A stretch of 64,000 nt of DNA from Absidia repens (lineage: Eukaryota; Mucoromycota; Mucoromycetes; Mucorales; Cunninghamellaceae). The notes under the pieces are model-generated. The model saw only the letters and a program-made list of their open reading frames with translations. It made no database searches and was not told where the DNA came from. Of the stretch, positions 1 through 10,900 are shown piece by piece (position 1 is the first letter of the stretch; each line of letters starts with the position of its first letter). Position numbers and translations under genes: made by a program. The stretch is from NCBI GenBank assembly GCA_002105175.1, contig MCGE01000001.1:1-64000 (forward strand), read 5' to 3'.

Positions 1-530
1 AAGAAAAACAACTTGGGATCAATATTTACCAGCTGCTCTATTTGCTTATCGAACCATCAAACAAAATACAACTCAATACTCACCTTTTTCTCACCTACGG
101 ATATATTCCAAAGACACCCTACGATCAATCTCATCTTGAATTTGATCCACATCATACAAATATCAATACCAACTAGATCAACGTACACGACGAGAGATAC
201 ATTAAACCAAATCAGAAAAGATGCACAAGATTTTATTAAACGATCACAGGTCACCAGAAAAAAGCCATCGACAAGAAAATAAACAATGAATTTCGACAAT
301 GGAAACCACCATTCAAGCTCGGTGACCTGGTGACCCTCTTCGTTGGTAAAGCCAAACTCTTGGACAGGAAAAATCTCTGATAACTGGGAAGGTATATATC
401 ATTCATCAAACACTAGGAAAGGCATACATGATCAAGTCATACCATGACGATGCCAACCGATTAAAAAGAATACATGGAAACCGATTAAAGTACTCCCTTG
501 CCTGATGTATTCTGGAAAATGATGATCGAA
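1..530 (+). pseudogene. Decayed 3' end of a Ty3/gypsy-type pol (integrase C-terminal region)
   Basis: Translating in shifting frames gives integrase-like text. Frame 2 from base 2 reads WDQYLPAALFAYRT, a typical end of the integrase core. The sequence then moves to another frame (FLTYGYIPKTPYDQ) and meets a stop near 174. A segment around 200-280 resembles the helical linker (RKDAQDFIKRSQ), then comes FKLGDLVTLFVGKAKLL near 316-366. Finally an IHQTLGKAYMIKSYH-like stretch around 390-445 resembles the domain that follows integrase in gypsy elements. At least two frameshifts and one stop make it non-functional. The element begins outside the window; no LTR or primer-binding site was recognised. 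The family assignment rests on motif recognition alone. Confidence 0.72.
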
Positions 531-706
531 GAATAGCGCTGATGTACTCCACTTATTGTAACAAATATACATACACAATATTTTGGTGCTAAAAAAAAAA
601 AAAAAATAAAAGAAACGAAATTTTTTAAAAAAAAAAAAAGGAGAACAAAATATATTTTTCATTACCTTACAAATATTTCTTTTTTTACAAAACTTCAAAT
701 TAAACA

Positions 707-1180
707 ATGAATACAACCTGGACGCTATTTGCTGAAAGCAAGAAGTTTTTCGAAGAACAAGCTGGGCGAATGTATACCCAATACGCAGAAGAAAGCTATC
801 TAGAAAGGCAACACTTTTATCGCAAGAGAAATATTGTCGACACTGAACTTATCCCTACACTTCTTGATCTTGTCCACCTGGGCGAAACGCGTCCAACAAC
901 ATCACTAGATGAACATCTGTATATAACCCGACGACGGGAAATGTTGGCCTTTATTTTGAAGGAGAAAGGTGATCAACGCAACCTCGCCGCTATAACCAGG
1001 AAGTTGGAATTGGTGGATCCCTGGACTAAAATCAACGCTGTGGGACCAGCTTCTCCCCAGGAGGAGTATGTCGACGATAACGAAAACAACAACAACAACA
1101 ACAACAACAACACAACAACAACAACAACAGCATCAGCAATGACACCGCCAGCATCATTGCTGCGGACATTTTTAATATAA
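707..1180 (+). CDS. Orphan ORF, 157 aa, with Asn/Thr repeat tail
   Basis: I do not recognise this protein. It starts MNTTWTLFAESKKFFEEQ, is rich in charged residues, looks helical and has no evident signal peptide or membrane segment. Residues about 126-140 are a run of Asn then Thr encoded by an (AAC)n/(ACA)n microsatellite. After the repeat this frame adds only about 15 residues before a stop at 1180. Another frame stays open to 1215 and reads DIFNINQLISWGLSDV, which looks more like a natural C-terminus, so repeat slippage may have shifted the frame. It lies 180 bp after a dead gypsy fragment and could be retroelement-derived. No introns were detected. Confidence 0.4.
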   Translation: MNTTWTLFAESKKFFEEQAGRMYTQYAEESYLERQHFYRKRNIVDTELIPTLLDLVHLGETRPTTSLDEHLYITRRREMLAFILKEKGDQRNLAAITRKLELVDPWTKINAVGPASPQEEYVDDNENNNNNNNNNTTTTTTASAMTPPASLLRTFLI

Positions 1181-1215
1181 ACCAGCTGATCAGCTGGGGC
1201 CTCTCAGATGTATAG

Positions 1216-1992
1216 TCCCCCACAAATATAAAAAATGAAATACCGCCATCAACGTAAACAAAAACAATGCAAAATTCATACATAGACAAAAAACCCCAAA
1301 AAACAGAACCCTTATATTTATCAACTTTTATTTAGTATATATATTCGCAACTTTTTATTATTATCCTTTTCTTTTTTTTCTCTTCAGTTTTTTATCAGTT
1401 TTCTCAATTAACAAATAAAACTTAGTACAAAGGTTATTATACCACCAAATTATCTACTGTTTCTATTGGATTATAGAAACCTTTTTTATTTTGACTACAA
1501 GTCCTCTTTTTTTTTTATTTTTACTGTGTGTTATACACTTATTTTTATTGAACCAACGAAGGTCAATACTTTTTATTTTTATTTTATTTTACTCTTTCAA
1601 GTTTATTTTTTATAAACTTTCTCTACAGTTGGACTTTACCTACAAAAGTTCTGGTGCTCACTACTCTCATTCTATTTTTGTCCGAATCAGGAACAAGATA
1701 TTTCAAATTCCGCCCAAGGAACAAATTTATTTTCAAGCTATAAACAAGCAAAAGCTATACTAAAGGATACCTCAAGACATCCTATTCAACCCAAAAAAAT
1801 ATAAAAACCTACAAAACACTACTCTGTTACAAGCTACATACCCAAAATAGCCGTAACAATATTAGTCTGGTGTTCACTTCAAAAATGTACGATCAGTTAC
1901 TGCAAAACAACAGTTTTAGCCATGGCAACACATTTAGAGTAAGAAAACAAAAAAGAAAGAAAAAGAAGAGTCAAAATAAAGCAAAAAGAGAC
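1216..1992. other. Intergenic AT-rich stretch
   Basis: Very T-rich DNA with runs of T and A. I see no convincing coding frame; the open frame at 1491-1763 is low-complexity Phe/Leu text. No repeat shared with the rest of the window was noticed here. Confidence 0.4.
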
Positions 1993-2065
1993 TGGAGAAC
2001 CTGGGCATTGATCCCAGTGCCTCTCACATGCTAAGCGAGCGCTCTACCATTTGAGCTAGATCCCC
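1993..2065 (-). tRNA. tRNA-Ala (AGC), copy A
   Basis: Read on the minus strand the 73 nt fold as a standard cloverleaf. The acceptor is GGGGATC/GTTCTCC, the D stem GCTC/GAGC, the anticodon stem CTCGC/GTGAG with loop TTAGCAT (anticodon AGC), and the T stem CTGGG/CCCAG. The discriminator base is A. G3:U70, the alanine identity pair, is present. Position 6:67 is a T-T mismatch. No intron; CCA is not encoded beyond the discriminator. An identical gene is at 56018-56090. Confidence 0.93.
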
Positions 2066-2334
2066 ATATATTTTTTCGGAAAACCAATGTAGTATATGTA
2101 GGAAATTACATACGTCAGCCACAGCGGAAAAAATATTGATTTTATTGATTGAATATTGATTGAATCAGGGCTTAAAATAAGGTTCAATCAATATTTTTTT
2201 ATTGATTAACTTCTTAAAAAACTATCAATTTTTATCAATAATTCCATCAATAATATCAATAAAATATTGATTGATCGTCGTCTATATTTTTCTCATAATA
2301 GACAATGTCATTGGACGATAAATGAGTATTTACA

Positions 2335-2423
2335 GGTCTATGATGATCACTTATTGGACAATACAAGGGTATAAACGGGTTTATGGTGGTCACTTATTGG
2401 ACGATACAAGGGTATATACGGAC
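2335..2423 (+). repeat. Two tandem copies of a 43-bp unit
   Basis: Two adjacent imperfect copies share CACTTATTGGAC followed by ATACAAGGGTATA. The period is 43 bp, judged by the spacing of the TCAC words at 2347 and 2390. The repeat lies inside the TIR element just after its left subterminal repeats. Confidence 0.7.
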
Positions 2424-3259
2424 TGATACGATGACTCATTTGAAATACACATTTCTTGACATCAATACTATAGCTTCTATACATTCATATAATTGGGTCA
2501 ACAAAAAGAGCTTTTTTTATTCAAACGTAATAATAATGATACTATCAATACTACATACAAATAATAATAATAATAATAAAATACAACGAATACCAACTAT
2601 ACTACAAAGTAAAGAAGAGATACTACATACTACATACTACGTTCTACATACTTAACAAAAAAAAAAAAAAAAAAAAAAACTACTACTAAATAGCTTCTGA
2701 GGGAGCTTCCTCCAACAGAAGCAAAGATATGCCATTATCACCTCAGACGCAGCAACATTTCAGTATGAAGCTGGGGGAGTTGTGCTATAAGAGAATAGTA
2801 TGAGTGTACTGTTTTGTTGAAGGTAATGTTTTGTTCGTTCAATTACCTTACCTCTTGGGAAATATTTGTAATGTTGTACAAGGGAACCGAGTCATATCTA
2901 CTGTAAAAAAAAAAAAAAAAACTTGGTCTACGAGAAAAAAGGATATGAAAAACTTAGTATGTGTGAAAAAGCGACACGTAATGATGTTTCACCACCCAGT
3001 TTTCTTACCTTCTAGTTATTCTTCACAAAAGATGACAAAAGTAATGTGCAGCTCTAAAGGATAAAAAGACAATTGATAAGTGAGAATGCCTTTTTTTTTG
3101 GGGGGGAGGTTCTACATTCAGATACTTACCGGGCTGTCAACAGAGATGAAGAAAAGAGACAAACAAACATCACCAGTTGCCGGTTGGAATGGTTCATAGC
3201 AGTTACCTATTCAAAAAACAAAAACACCTTACACGAAATCCATGATGGCTAGGATGATG

Positions 3260-3262
<3 letters not shown>

Positions 3263-3290
<28 letters not shown>
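3263..3290 (+). repeat. Poly(A) homopolymer
   Basis: A run of about 28 A residues inside the 2-kb element. A T run of similar kind follows near 3427-3442. Confidence 0.8.
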
Positions 3291-3292
<2 letters not shown>

Positions 3293-4109
3293 AAGAACAA
3301 GCAACATAAAAAATAAGAACAAAATAAATAAATAAAAAAATAATGGCGGGGATTGAATCATCGGGCTACTGTGAGGTATATGATAAGAGTGTTATAAAAT
3401 TCCTCTCTTTCCTTCTCTTTCGTCTTTTTTTTTTTTTTTTTTACTTTAGTGCTCATCTCCATCAACCCCTCTCCACACTAGTGAACTTAATTCCCATTAT
3501 TTAGTGTGCACATCATTCCTATCATCTGCCCCTTCATCTTAGTATCCTCTTCATCTCTTATATGTTACTATAAATTGTCTTTTATTTTACTATTACTGTC
3601 TATTTTATCATGTTATAACTGCAATAAAGAAAATCACATTTGAAAAAAATATTTGTGTACGTTGTTTTTGTGGAATACGTGTGATGTTTTCGTGTTAAAT
3701 ATACTATTCTTTGAGGGATATGTGTTGTTTATCTATTGTAGGATATGTGTCGTGTTGTTTTTGTAGGGTATGTATTATATTGCTTTTTGTAGGATATAGT
3801 AGTGTTGTGTTGTGGAAGAGAAATACTCACAGTAGACATGTTGTATTTGTGAATACTTGTATGAAGGGGGGAAGAGGGGAGGGGGGGTGTTTGTAAAAAG
3901 ATGACTCATACAATATCTTCACCTATTGCCTGATTGGAGTATATTTGGGGTATATTCGTAAAAATATACATCAACTGAATCTTCCGTTGACATAGGCGAC
4001 ATGTTCAATCAATATTCCATCAATTTTAATCAGTTCAATCAATTTTAATCAAAAAATATGGCCTTTTATTGATTAAAATTGATTGACCGTTTTTTTTTCC
4101 ACTGTGAGC

Positions 4110-4948
4110 GGACTTGGAATATAGTTCCGTGTTTGTACTTATTTTCGTCATATGGGTAGATTGTCTGAGTTTTTCACCGGTGCTTGTCAGCATTTAGAAA
4201 TACCAAAAATAGAAAATCAGAAGGTGTGCTCGGCCTTGGAGATTTAATCTTGATTGAACTCAATCCATATTACACATCCATATCTTTTCTCCCTGTCATA
4301 TAATAAATTAGGGTATTATTTTTAAAACTGTTACAATGTCGTTTTTTCATTTTTTTTTTCTTTTCTCAACTTATTGAACCAGCGTGCTTGTTCGCTTCAA
4401 CCTAGTATTTTGTCTTCTTCCTTTTTCGCCAAATTCAAAGCCAAAATAAATATATATATAAATTTGGAACTCTTGCATATGACTTTTTTTTTTTCACCCA
4501 ACATTAAAAAAGAAAACTACTATCATACCTAATACCCCGCACTTTTTCTTTTTTTTCTTTTTTTTCTTTTTTTTTTTGGCGGACATTCCGCTGATCCACC
4601 CGTTCCTCGGTTTTTCCGGATCAATCAACCCAAATCAATACAACAATAAACGATCGAGATTACACACAAGGCACAACAGTTTACTTTTTAAAAGACAGAA
4701 ATATCCATCAAAAATATCATTTTTTATTTCATTGATTCAATCCATTAAAATATAGAATAAATAGAATAAAGCATATCAAAGAATATAAAGAAGGTAGTAC
4801 AAAATTGAATAGAGTGAGGCTATGTGTACAAATGATATGATACAAACTATAAAAAAAACACTAAAACACATACAAACAACACATGGATGTAAACATAAAA
4901 TGCATATAACAAAAAAAAAAAAAGGAGGGCAGGGAGTAAATAACTAAT
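4110..4948. other. Intergenic region downstream of velvet A
   Basis: AT-rich DNA between the transposon-like element and the velvet A stop codon, presumably holding the velvet A 3' UTR (minus strand). Runs of T and CTTTTTTTT near 4548-4578. No coding signal was recognised. Confidence 0.4.
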
Positions 4949-7234
4949 CTAAGTTCGTTTGCTGAAGGCGTCGTTATTTTGTTTTATCCGTAACTGATCT
5001 ACTGCTTCGTCTGTGTACTGATGTTGTTGTTGATAGAGGTCTGGTGGTCTTGTAGATTGAGAATGAAAATTGTATGAAGGATGAGTTTGAGATGTAGCTT
5101 GAGGTTGCTGCTGCTGCTGCTGATGATGATGATGATGTAATGATGGTGCCTGTTGTGAATAAAGTGATGGTGAATGCGTTGAATATGACGTTGTTAATGG
5201 CGGTGGCGGTAGTGGTGTATGATATTGTCGAGTGGTGCTTGTTTGATGTAGAGAATCGGCATATGCTTCTGGCGAATATCTTCTATCTATCAAAAAGCAA
5301 TGCAATAACAACAGAAAACGTCAGTTTTCGTTTTCTTGATGTTTCCTAATATGAAGATTTACTTTGATCTGCTACAGATGTTGTCGCAGGAGTATTGATA
5401 TAATATTGATTTAAAGGTGGTGCATCAGAATGGTTTAATCGCCAAGATCTTTGTTGTTGTGGCTGCTGTTGTTGTCGATAAGCTCTGGAACCAGCCCAGT
5501 GCAAGTCCACGTCATTGGGATCAAAATATGTAGGTGGTCGCTCACTAAAGTAAATCAATTGATTAAAAACAATCAGCACTTTAATTATATTTTCATTCAC
5601 TTTTTTCTCTCCCCTACCCATAAGACTGTTGCATAGAGTACATTGTCTGTGGTGAAGACGGAGGAGGAGCGCGAAGGTCCAAGACAGAAGATGACGTAGA
5701 TAATGATGGTGTAGTATTAGATGTTGAGTGATCTGGTGCGGTTGAAGTGGATGTAGGTACGATGGAGTCTACTTGAAGAGGATGATGATGAAGCTCTTGC
5801 CGAGGTCGTTTATCAATCGTCCTTGTTTGTATGCGTGGTGACTCGTCGTCTGATTCGGACCGTTTTCCGGCCTTTCGACGTTGTCGAAGTTCTTTACGAA
5901 TACGAATTTTCAATCCTTGGTCTGCAAATGATCGCGACAAAAAGGTGGATTCTTCCATTCCAGGGAATCTAACAAAAGAAAAGGGATGATTAAAATCAGA
6001 AATACCTGGTCATAACCACAGGCACAGAAACACGTTGAATGCTGTAAACTTACTTTTTAGCCGAATAAACGATAAATTGGTCAGACAAAATAGATTTGCA
6101 ATGAAAGACTTCTTTCCTATGTATTATGTACATATAAAATAAAAAATAATAAGCCACCACATTTAAACCGTTCTGTTTCCCTGATTTTGTTGTCTTACCC
6201 AATGATTTCAAATAAGCTAAGTTTTAAGCGATATTTGCCTTCCATGCGTACAGATAGATCCGGAAACACAAAAAAGCCAGCATCGGTATTGTCAATGTCT
6301 TTGAGATGATACAGGGAGGATACGACAGAGCCAGTGGTACTTCGTGTTTTTCCATCGCGTAATAAATGCACCTCTTCTTCTAAATCAGCTGCCATTAGTG
6401 AAGCATACATAAAATAATAAGGGTTCTGTAGATATGAACTATTTCATTGTTCAAAAAAGGATAAGTATTGATGAAGGAGAAGGATAATAAAGTACTTACT
6501 TTGCCTCCAAAGGGGGTAATGATGGGTCAACAACACGAAGTTGTACAATGGCTAAAGAAAAGAAAAAAAAGAAGTGAGTGAATGAAAAAGGGATGTCGCA
6601 ATTTGCTGAGTGGATAAAACTAAAAATTTGAGAGAGAGATTCACCCAACAAAAGTCCGTTTTTCCCCAGTGTACTGAACTTGTTACTTACGTGGAGGGTC
6701 AATAGGTCGACGATCAGCTATAAGAAAAATAATAAATGAGAATTGTAAGTATTAGTATTTGATCTAGATCATATAGAATAGAGTTTGTTTTTGTTTTGTT
6801 TTTGGCACAAAGACACAACACATACACTATACACACACACCACAACACACAACACATATACATATACATATACACACATGCATTCTATCCACAAATACAT
6901 CGAAAACAACCCACCACACAGACAATGTATACAAATATGTACACAAATGAGATATAAAAAAATATCGTCACCGTCCATACTACAACAACACGTAGACATA
7001 ACCTTCCCCTTCCCTCTACTTCCCCTTCTACTTTACCTTTTTCTCCAACACCACACATCCGAGACTGTTTTGGTTGCTGCCTAAAAGATAGTTGGAAATC
7101 ACTATATCGAGAAGGATTAGCATATCAAACCAAGTTATTCCTTTTTATTTTGTCTATATGGTAACTTACAAGTCGCCCCTGTTATCACGTCGCTGTTTCA
7201 CCGTGGCAAAATGGTAGGATACAGTGTCGTCCAT
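4949..7234 (-). CDS. Velvet-domain transcriptional regulator, copy A (9 exons, 460 aa)
   Basis: Exons, in order: 7234-7170, 7101-7037, 6717-6691, 6551-6500, 6438-6199, 6116-6054, 5968-5618, 5544-5363, 5286-4949; together 1383 nt. The velvet domain covers about residues 22-205. Its landmarks are [31 protein letters not shown] (assembled across a 27-nt micro-exon), [40 protein letters not shown] and [19 protein letters not shown] basic segment, [15 protein letters not shown], follows and may be a nuclear signal. The tail to residue 460 is Gln/Pro/Ser-rich and probably disordered. Velvet proteins are fungal DNA-binding regulators of development and secondary metabolism that dimerise. The start MDDTV is chosen because paralogue B keeps it and loses similarity upstream. 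It most resembles VelB/VosA-type cores, but the subfamily is not resolved. Confidence 0.92.
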
Positions 7235-7571
7235 TAGATCACCGGCGTATTCAATAAGTTCGCAATTGAAGGTAAACGTGTTCGCTTGATGTAATGGTAA
7301 TATAAAGAGGAGAGCCGTATTGTTGATGTGGTAAATGATAGACTGGTGGGAAGTCTCTTTGTTGTAAAGGATCTTGATTACACCCAATTACTTTCCACAA
7401 AATAAGAAAAAAGGAGGAAGAGAAAGAGAGGGATAAGCTAAAATAAAAGGCAAAATAGTTTAAAATAAATAAAGCCAGGTAGAGATAAGGAAAAGAAGAG
7501 ATAAAAAAATAAAAAAAAAGAGCAAGCGATAAAAAGAAAGAAGAATTTAGAACAAAGTGACAAGACAGGAA

Positions 7572-7605
<34 letters not shown>

Positions 7606-7958
7606 AGACCAGTTGGCGGAGTTGTAGTCCTTGTGTGATACAAAGCCCATAGGCTTCGTTCCCTTTTATTTGCAAAAGAACAGACAATCAAACTATCCAA
7701 TTGAATTCATTCTTTGAATTTTTTTTTTTAACCAGTAGCACCAGAAAAAGAGTTCCCATGATGAAGTGCATGCAGCCTTATCCCACCCACCGTGGAACCA
7801 TGATCCACACACTATGCAATATTCAATACACTATAGTCGTCAAAAAAAAAAGCCGGATGTTTTTTATTATTTCATTAAATGAAGAATAAAACAAAACAAT
7901 AAAGCGGGAGGAGAGGGGAATCAGTACAGTTGGAAAAAAAGAAAAACTATAAAAGTAT
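7235..7958. other. Intergenic region between RasGEF A and velvet A
   Basis: Holds the presumed velvet A promoter and RasGEF A 3' UTR (both minus strand). Purine-rich low-complexity DNA with a 30-odd-base A tract near 7573-7603. No gene was recognised. Confidence 0.4.
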
Positions 7959-10900
7959 CTAAAACTGTAATCCAGATTCTTTTAATCGTCGAGCAAGAGT
8001 ATCTTCACCACGCTCCCTGTAGAAGAAATAATCAATATATGTAATATTAGGTGTTGTAGCACTTTTTTTTTTTTTTTTTTTATTGATCATTTATATTACC
8101 TAGGTTCCACAGCCAAGCTTAGATTATATAAGGTTTCTTCATCACGACTTGATTGTAAATGGGTTTTGATGAATTCTTGAATATCAGGCACCAATTGCAA
8201 AATATAAGGTGTTGATTGGTACTGTTGTAACTCCCGAATCACTTCTCCGGTCTTCATTCTCTTGGCGAAGTTTATCAGATTGTTCGTCTTCTTCAAAAAG
8301 TTGCTGTTGCCATCTTCAATAAACGTCAGATCTTGCAGGTAGATCCCCAAAAATGGAATGCATGGTGGATTGACCTTGTGAATGATGTCCCGGTATTCCG
8401 TAAAATTGCGATTGGCCCCCATCAGTCGTCGAATCCCTGTCAAGATCGCATTTGTCCGAGCACTCATCGTCTAAGTTGAATGATATATAAAAATAAAATT
8501 CATTATCCATTTTTAGTAAGCGACATATTATGATTTTATTTATTGACTTACCTCCCATGTACGTTTCAATCGTCCCACAGAGCTATTGTCAAAGGCTGAC
8601 AAAATAGCCATACAGGTGTTGTAATTGTGTAACAATCGACATTTCTATATGCATCAAAAAATAGATCGAAAGCTTAGTTTTTTTTTGTTTTGTTTCAATA
8701 TTTCATCATCTGCCTTACCTCTGCCACATAAACCCAATGTTTGACCACCGCCGAGCGTTTTTTCAATTCTTCCTTGCTAAGAATAGAGTCTGTCACCCAT
8801 GCAGTTACTTGATTCGAATATTCAATTGAAGCCTTGACATTAGCTGCTGTATGTTGAGAATCAGCACGACCCCAGTTCTTATCCAGACATTCCACTGGTT
8901 TGATACGGCTATAGAGTTTTGAGTCCATCATGGTAAGTTGTCGAGCTAGTTCCAGCGGATCAATTTCAAGGAATCGCAAACGCTTCATGTTCTTGGGAAG
9001 GATGGGAGGTGGGATTTCGGTGGTACGCACGTTGAGGGTCATTTTGCGTAGCTGACTCGAATCTTCTGCATTCATACGCTTCTGAATCGCCTTGCCAAGT
9101 TGTTCAGCCCCAAATTGCATCGATTCCCGGATCACATTTTCACTAAAGCTGAGTACGGTGGGAAGCATCACACGGTCCTCCTCTTCAATGTAGTAAGAGT
9201 CGAGCCATGATTTGATCACATTGAATACACTAAAACCCCATGTCCCCAATAAAAAAAGGCAAAATGGTAAGTTATCCCGTTATATCCCGTTTTGGTTCAG
9301 ATCTTGATCTCTTTTTTTTTTCATTTACCGTAGTCTCACCAATTTGAGTTTCTTTTCATTCCAAGTATTTACTTCGTCATCCGTCAATCCCGCAGGTGGT
9401 TGTAATGTATAACGAGCGAACAAAGCAGTAAACAATTCTTCCGTTGTGCAAAAAGAGCGATAAGTCAATAAAAATGTGTTGATGAATTTGGAATCTAGTG
9501 ACAATAGGAAAAAGGCAAAATTAAGAATTCCGTCATCTCTTTTTTCCACCAAACTGCCATATATGGGTGATTTTTTATCTCTTGCCCTTTTTTTTCAATT
9601 ACCTAATTGATCGTGTTGTGTTAATCGTTGGACTAATGCCATTACCGTGCCACCCTTGACATTGCCTTCCATGTTAAAAATGATCTCGTTTTGTAAATAA
9701 TCTGTACAAAGATACTCCAACTTTTCATTGCCCATCATCATGGTTGATCCATTCATGTTGTTTACAGAGTTGGTAGTGGTAGTAGTGCTGATGGCTGTTG
9801 TCGGTGTTTGTAGAGTGTTGACTGCTGTGGATCCTGAATTCCCGGTTCCCGTCGTGATAGTGGATGCCGATCCAGTAGTACCATTGACCGTCATCGATGA
9901 CATCGTTGATATTGCAGGTCCCACAATTGTATCCCGTCGTTTGGACGCCAATATAGTGTCTTCACCAAAGAATTTCGCTAACTTGTCCTTAGGTGCTCGA
10001 GGTGTGGGTGGAGTGGAGGACGTGATCACGGTAGATGATGCAGCTGTAGTTGTAATAGTTGGTGATAATTCCCCATTGTTGAGATAAGGTCGATTGCTAG
10101 ATTGATAAGAGTCTACATCCGTGCTATCATCGTTAGGATAGAAAGATCCAGAATAAGCAGCTTGATGAGGAGGTGGTGGGTGGTAGAAATACGAAGATGA
10201 CGCTGAGGGTGGTTGCTTTGTTGATGAAGGAGGACTATGATATGGATGGGAGGTCTGTATTATTGATGATGGTTTGCGTCTGTTGGCTTTTGTCGTTGCT
10301 GCTGTTGTGGGATGTATGCCATCAAATCCACCACCCATAATATTTTCATCTGCATATACATCGTCCAAAAGATCTCTGGCTGAGTCTTGTTCAAACAGTG
10401 TATTGGGACGAGAGACTGGTGTTGGAGGAGTCACGTCATGAATGGATGTTCTGGTGATGGTGTCGGTGTTGTGTGAGTGTGATAATGCTTTGCTGTTGTT
10501 GCTGCTGCTTTTTGCCGCCCTGGTTACATCGATGCATATAGCTTGGACATTTTTTCAATTTCATAGATACATTCTTCCAGTTGCTGGTAAGTCATTTTGA
10601 TCGTAGAGAGAGGGAGATCGGCGTTCGTGATGGTTTGAGAGGAAATCAACAGTAGTCCCATGGCATTGTAAATAGCCTGTCTTGCGGGATATCCTTTTTG
10701 CACAGTGTTGTCGTTGGTTCGATGAATGTTTCGTCGTTGCTGTTGTGGTTGATATTGAGGAGGCAGATCATCAACAGCATTCAGAAATTGGCTGGCAGTG
10801 TTGGATAGGTTTCTAAACTGAGCCACCAGGAGGGGAGCAGTGGTTTTGACCTTGTTAGGCGCCATAGATTGATCATTCAAAGAAGCAAAGGCATTATGTA

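Larger units (their letters stand above)
2120..4106. mobile_element. 1987-bp non-autonomous DNA transposon-like element, CACTA-like ends
   Basis: The left end reads CACAGCGGAAAAAA and the reverse complement of the right end reads CACAGTGGAAAAAA. The element is flanked by the same 3 bp, AGC, at 2117-2119 and 4107-4109. Both ends are packed with subterminal copies of an ATTGATT motif in both orientations (2130-2275 and 4010-4086). CACAG-type termini, a 3-bp target duplication and subterminal repeats are known traits of CACTA/EnSpm elements. There is no transposase ORF, so it would be non-autonomous. The 3-bp duplication could arise by chance, so the superfamily is an inference. Confidence 0.6.

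Noticed and set aside
2120..2280. ATTGATT-rich block considered as a replication origin or CRISPR-like repeat
   Set aside because: Repeats are irregular, of both orientations and mirrored at 4010-4086, which fits subterminal repeats of a DNA transposon; a CRISPR array is not expected in a fungal nuclear genome and none was seen.
9728..10087. 119-codon plus-strand frame opposite RasGEF A (similar one opposite copy B at 61321-61710)
   Set aside because: Antisense shadow of Thr/Ser-rich coding sequence (Val/Ala-rich reading); appears in both paralogues for that reason.
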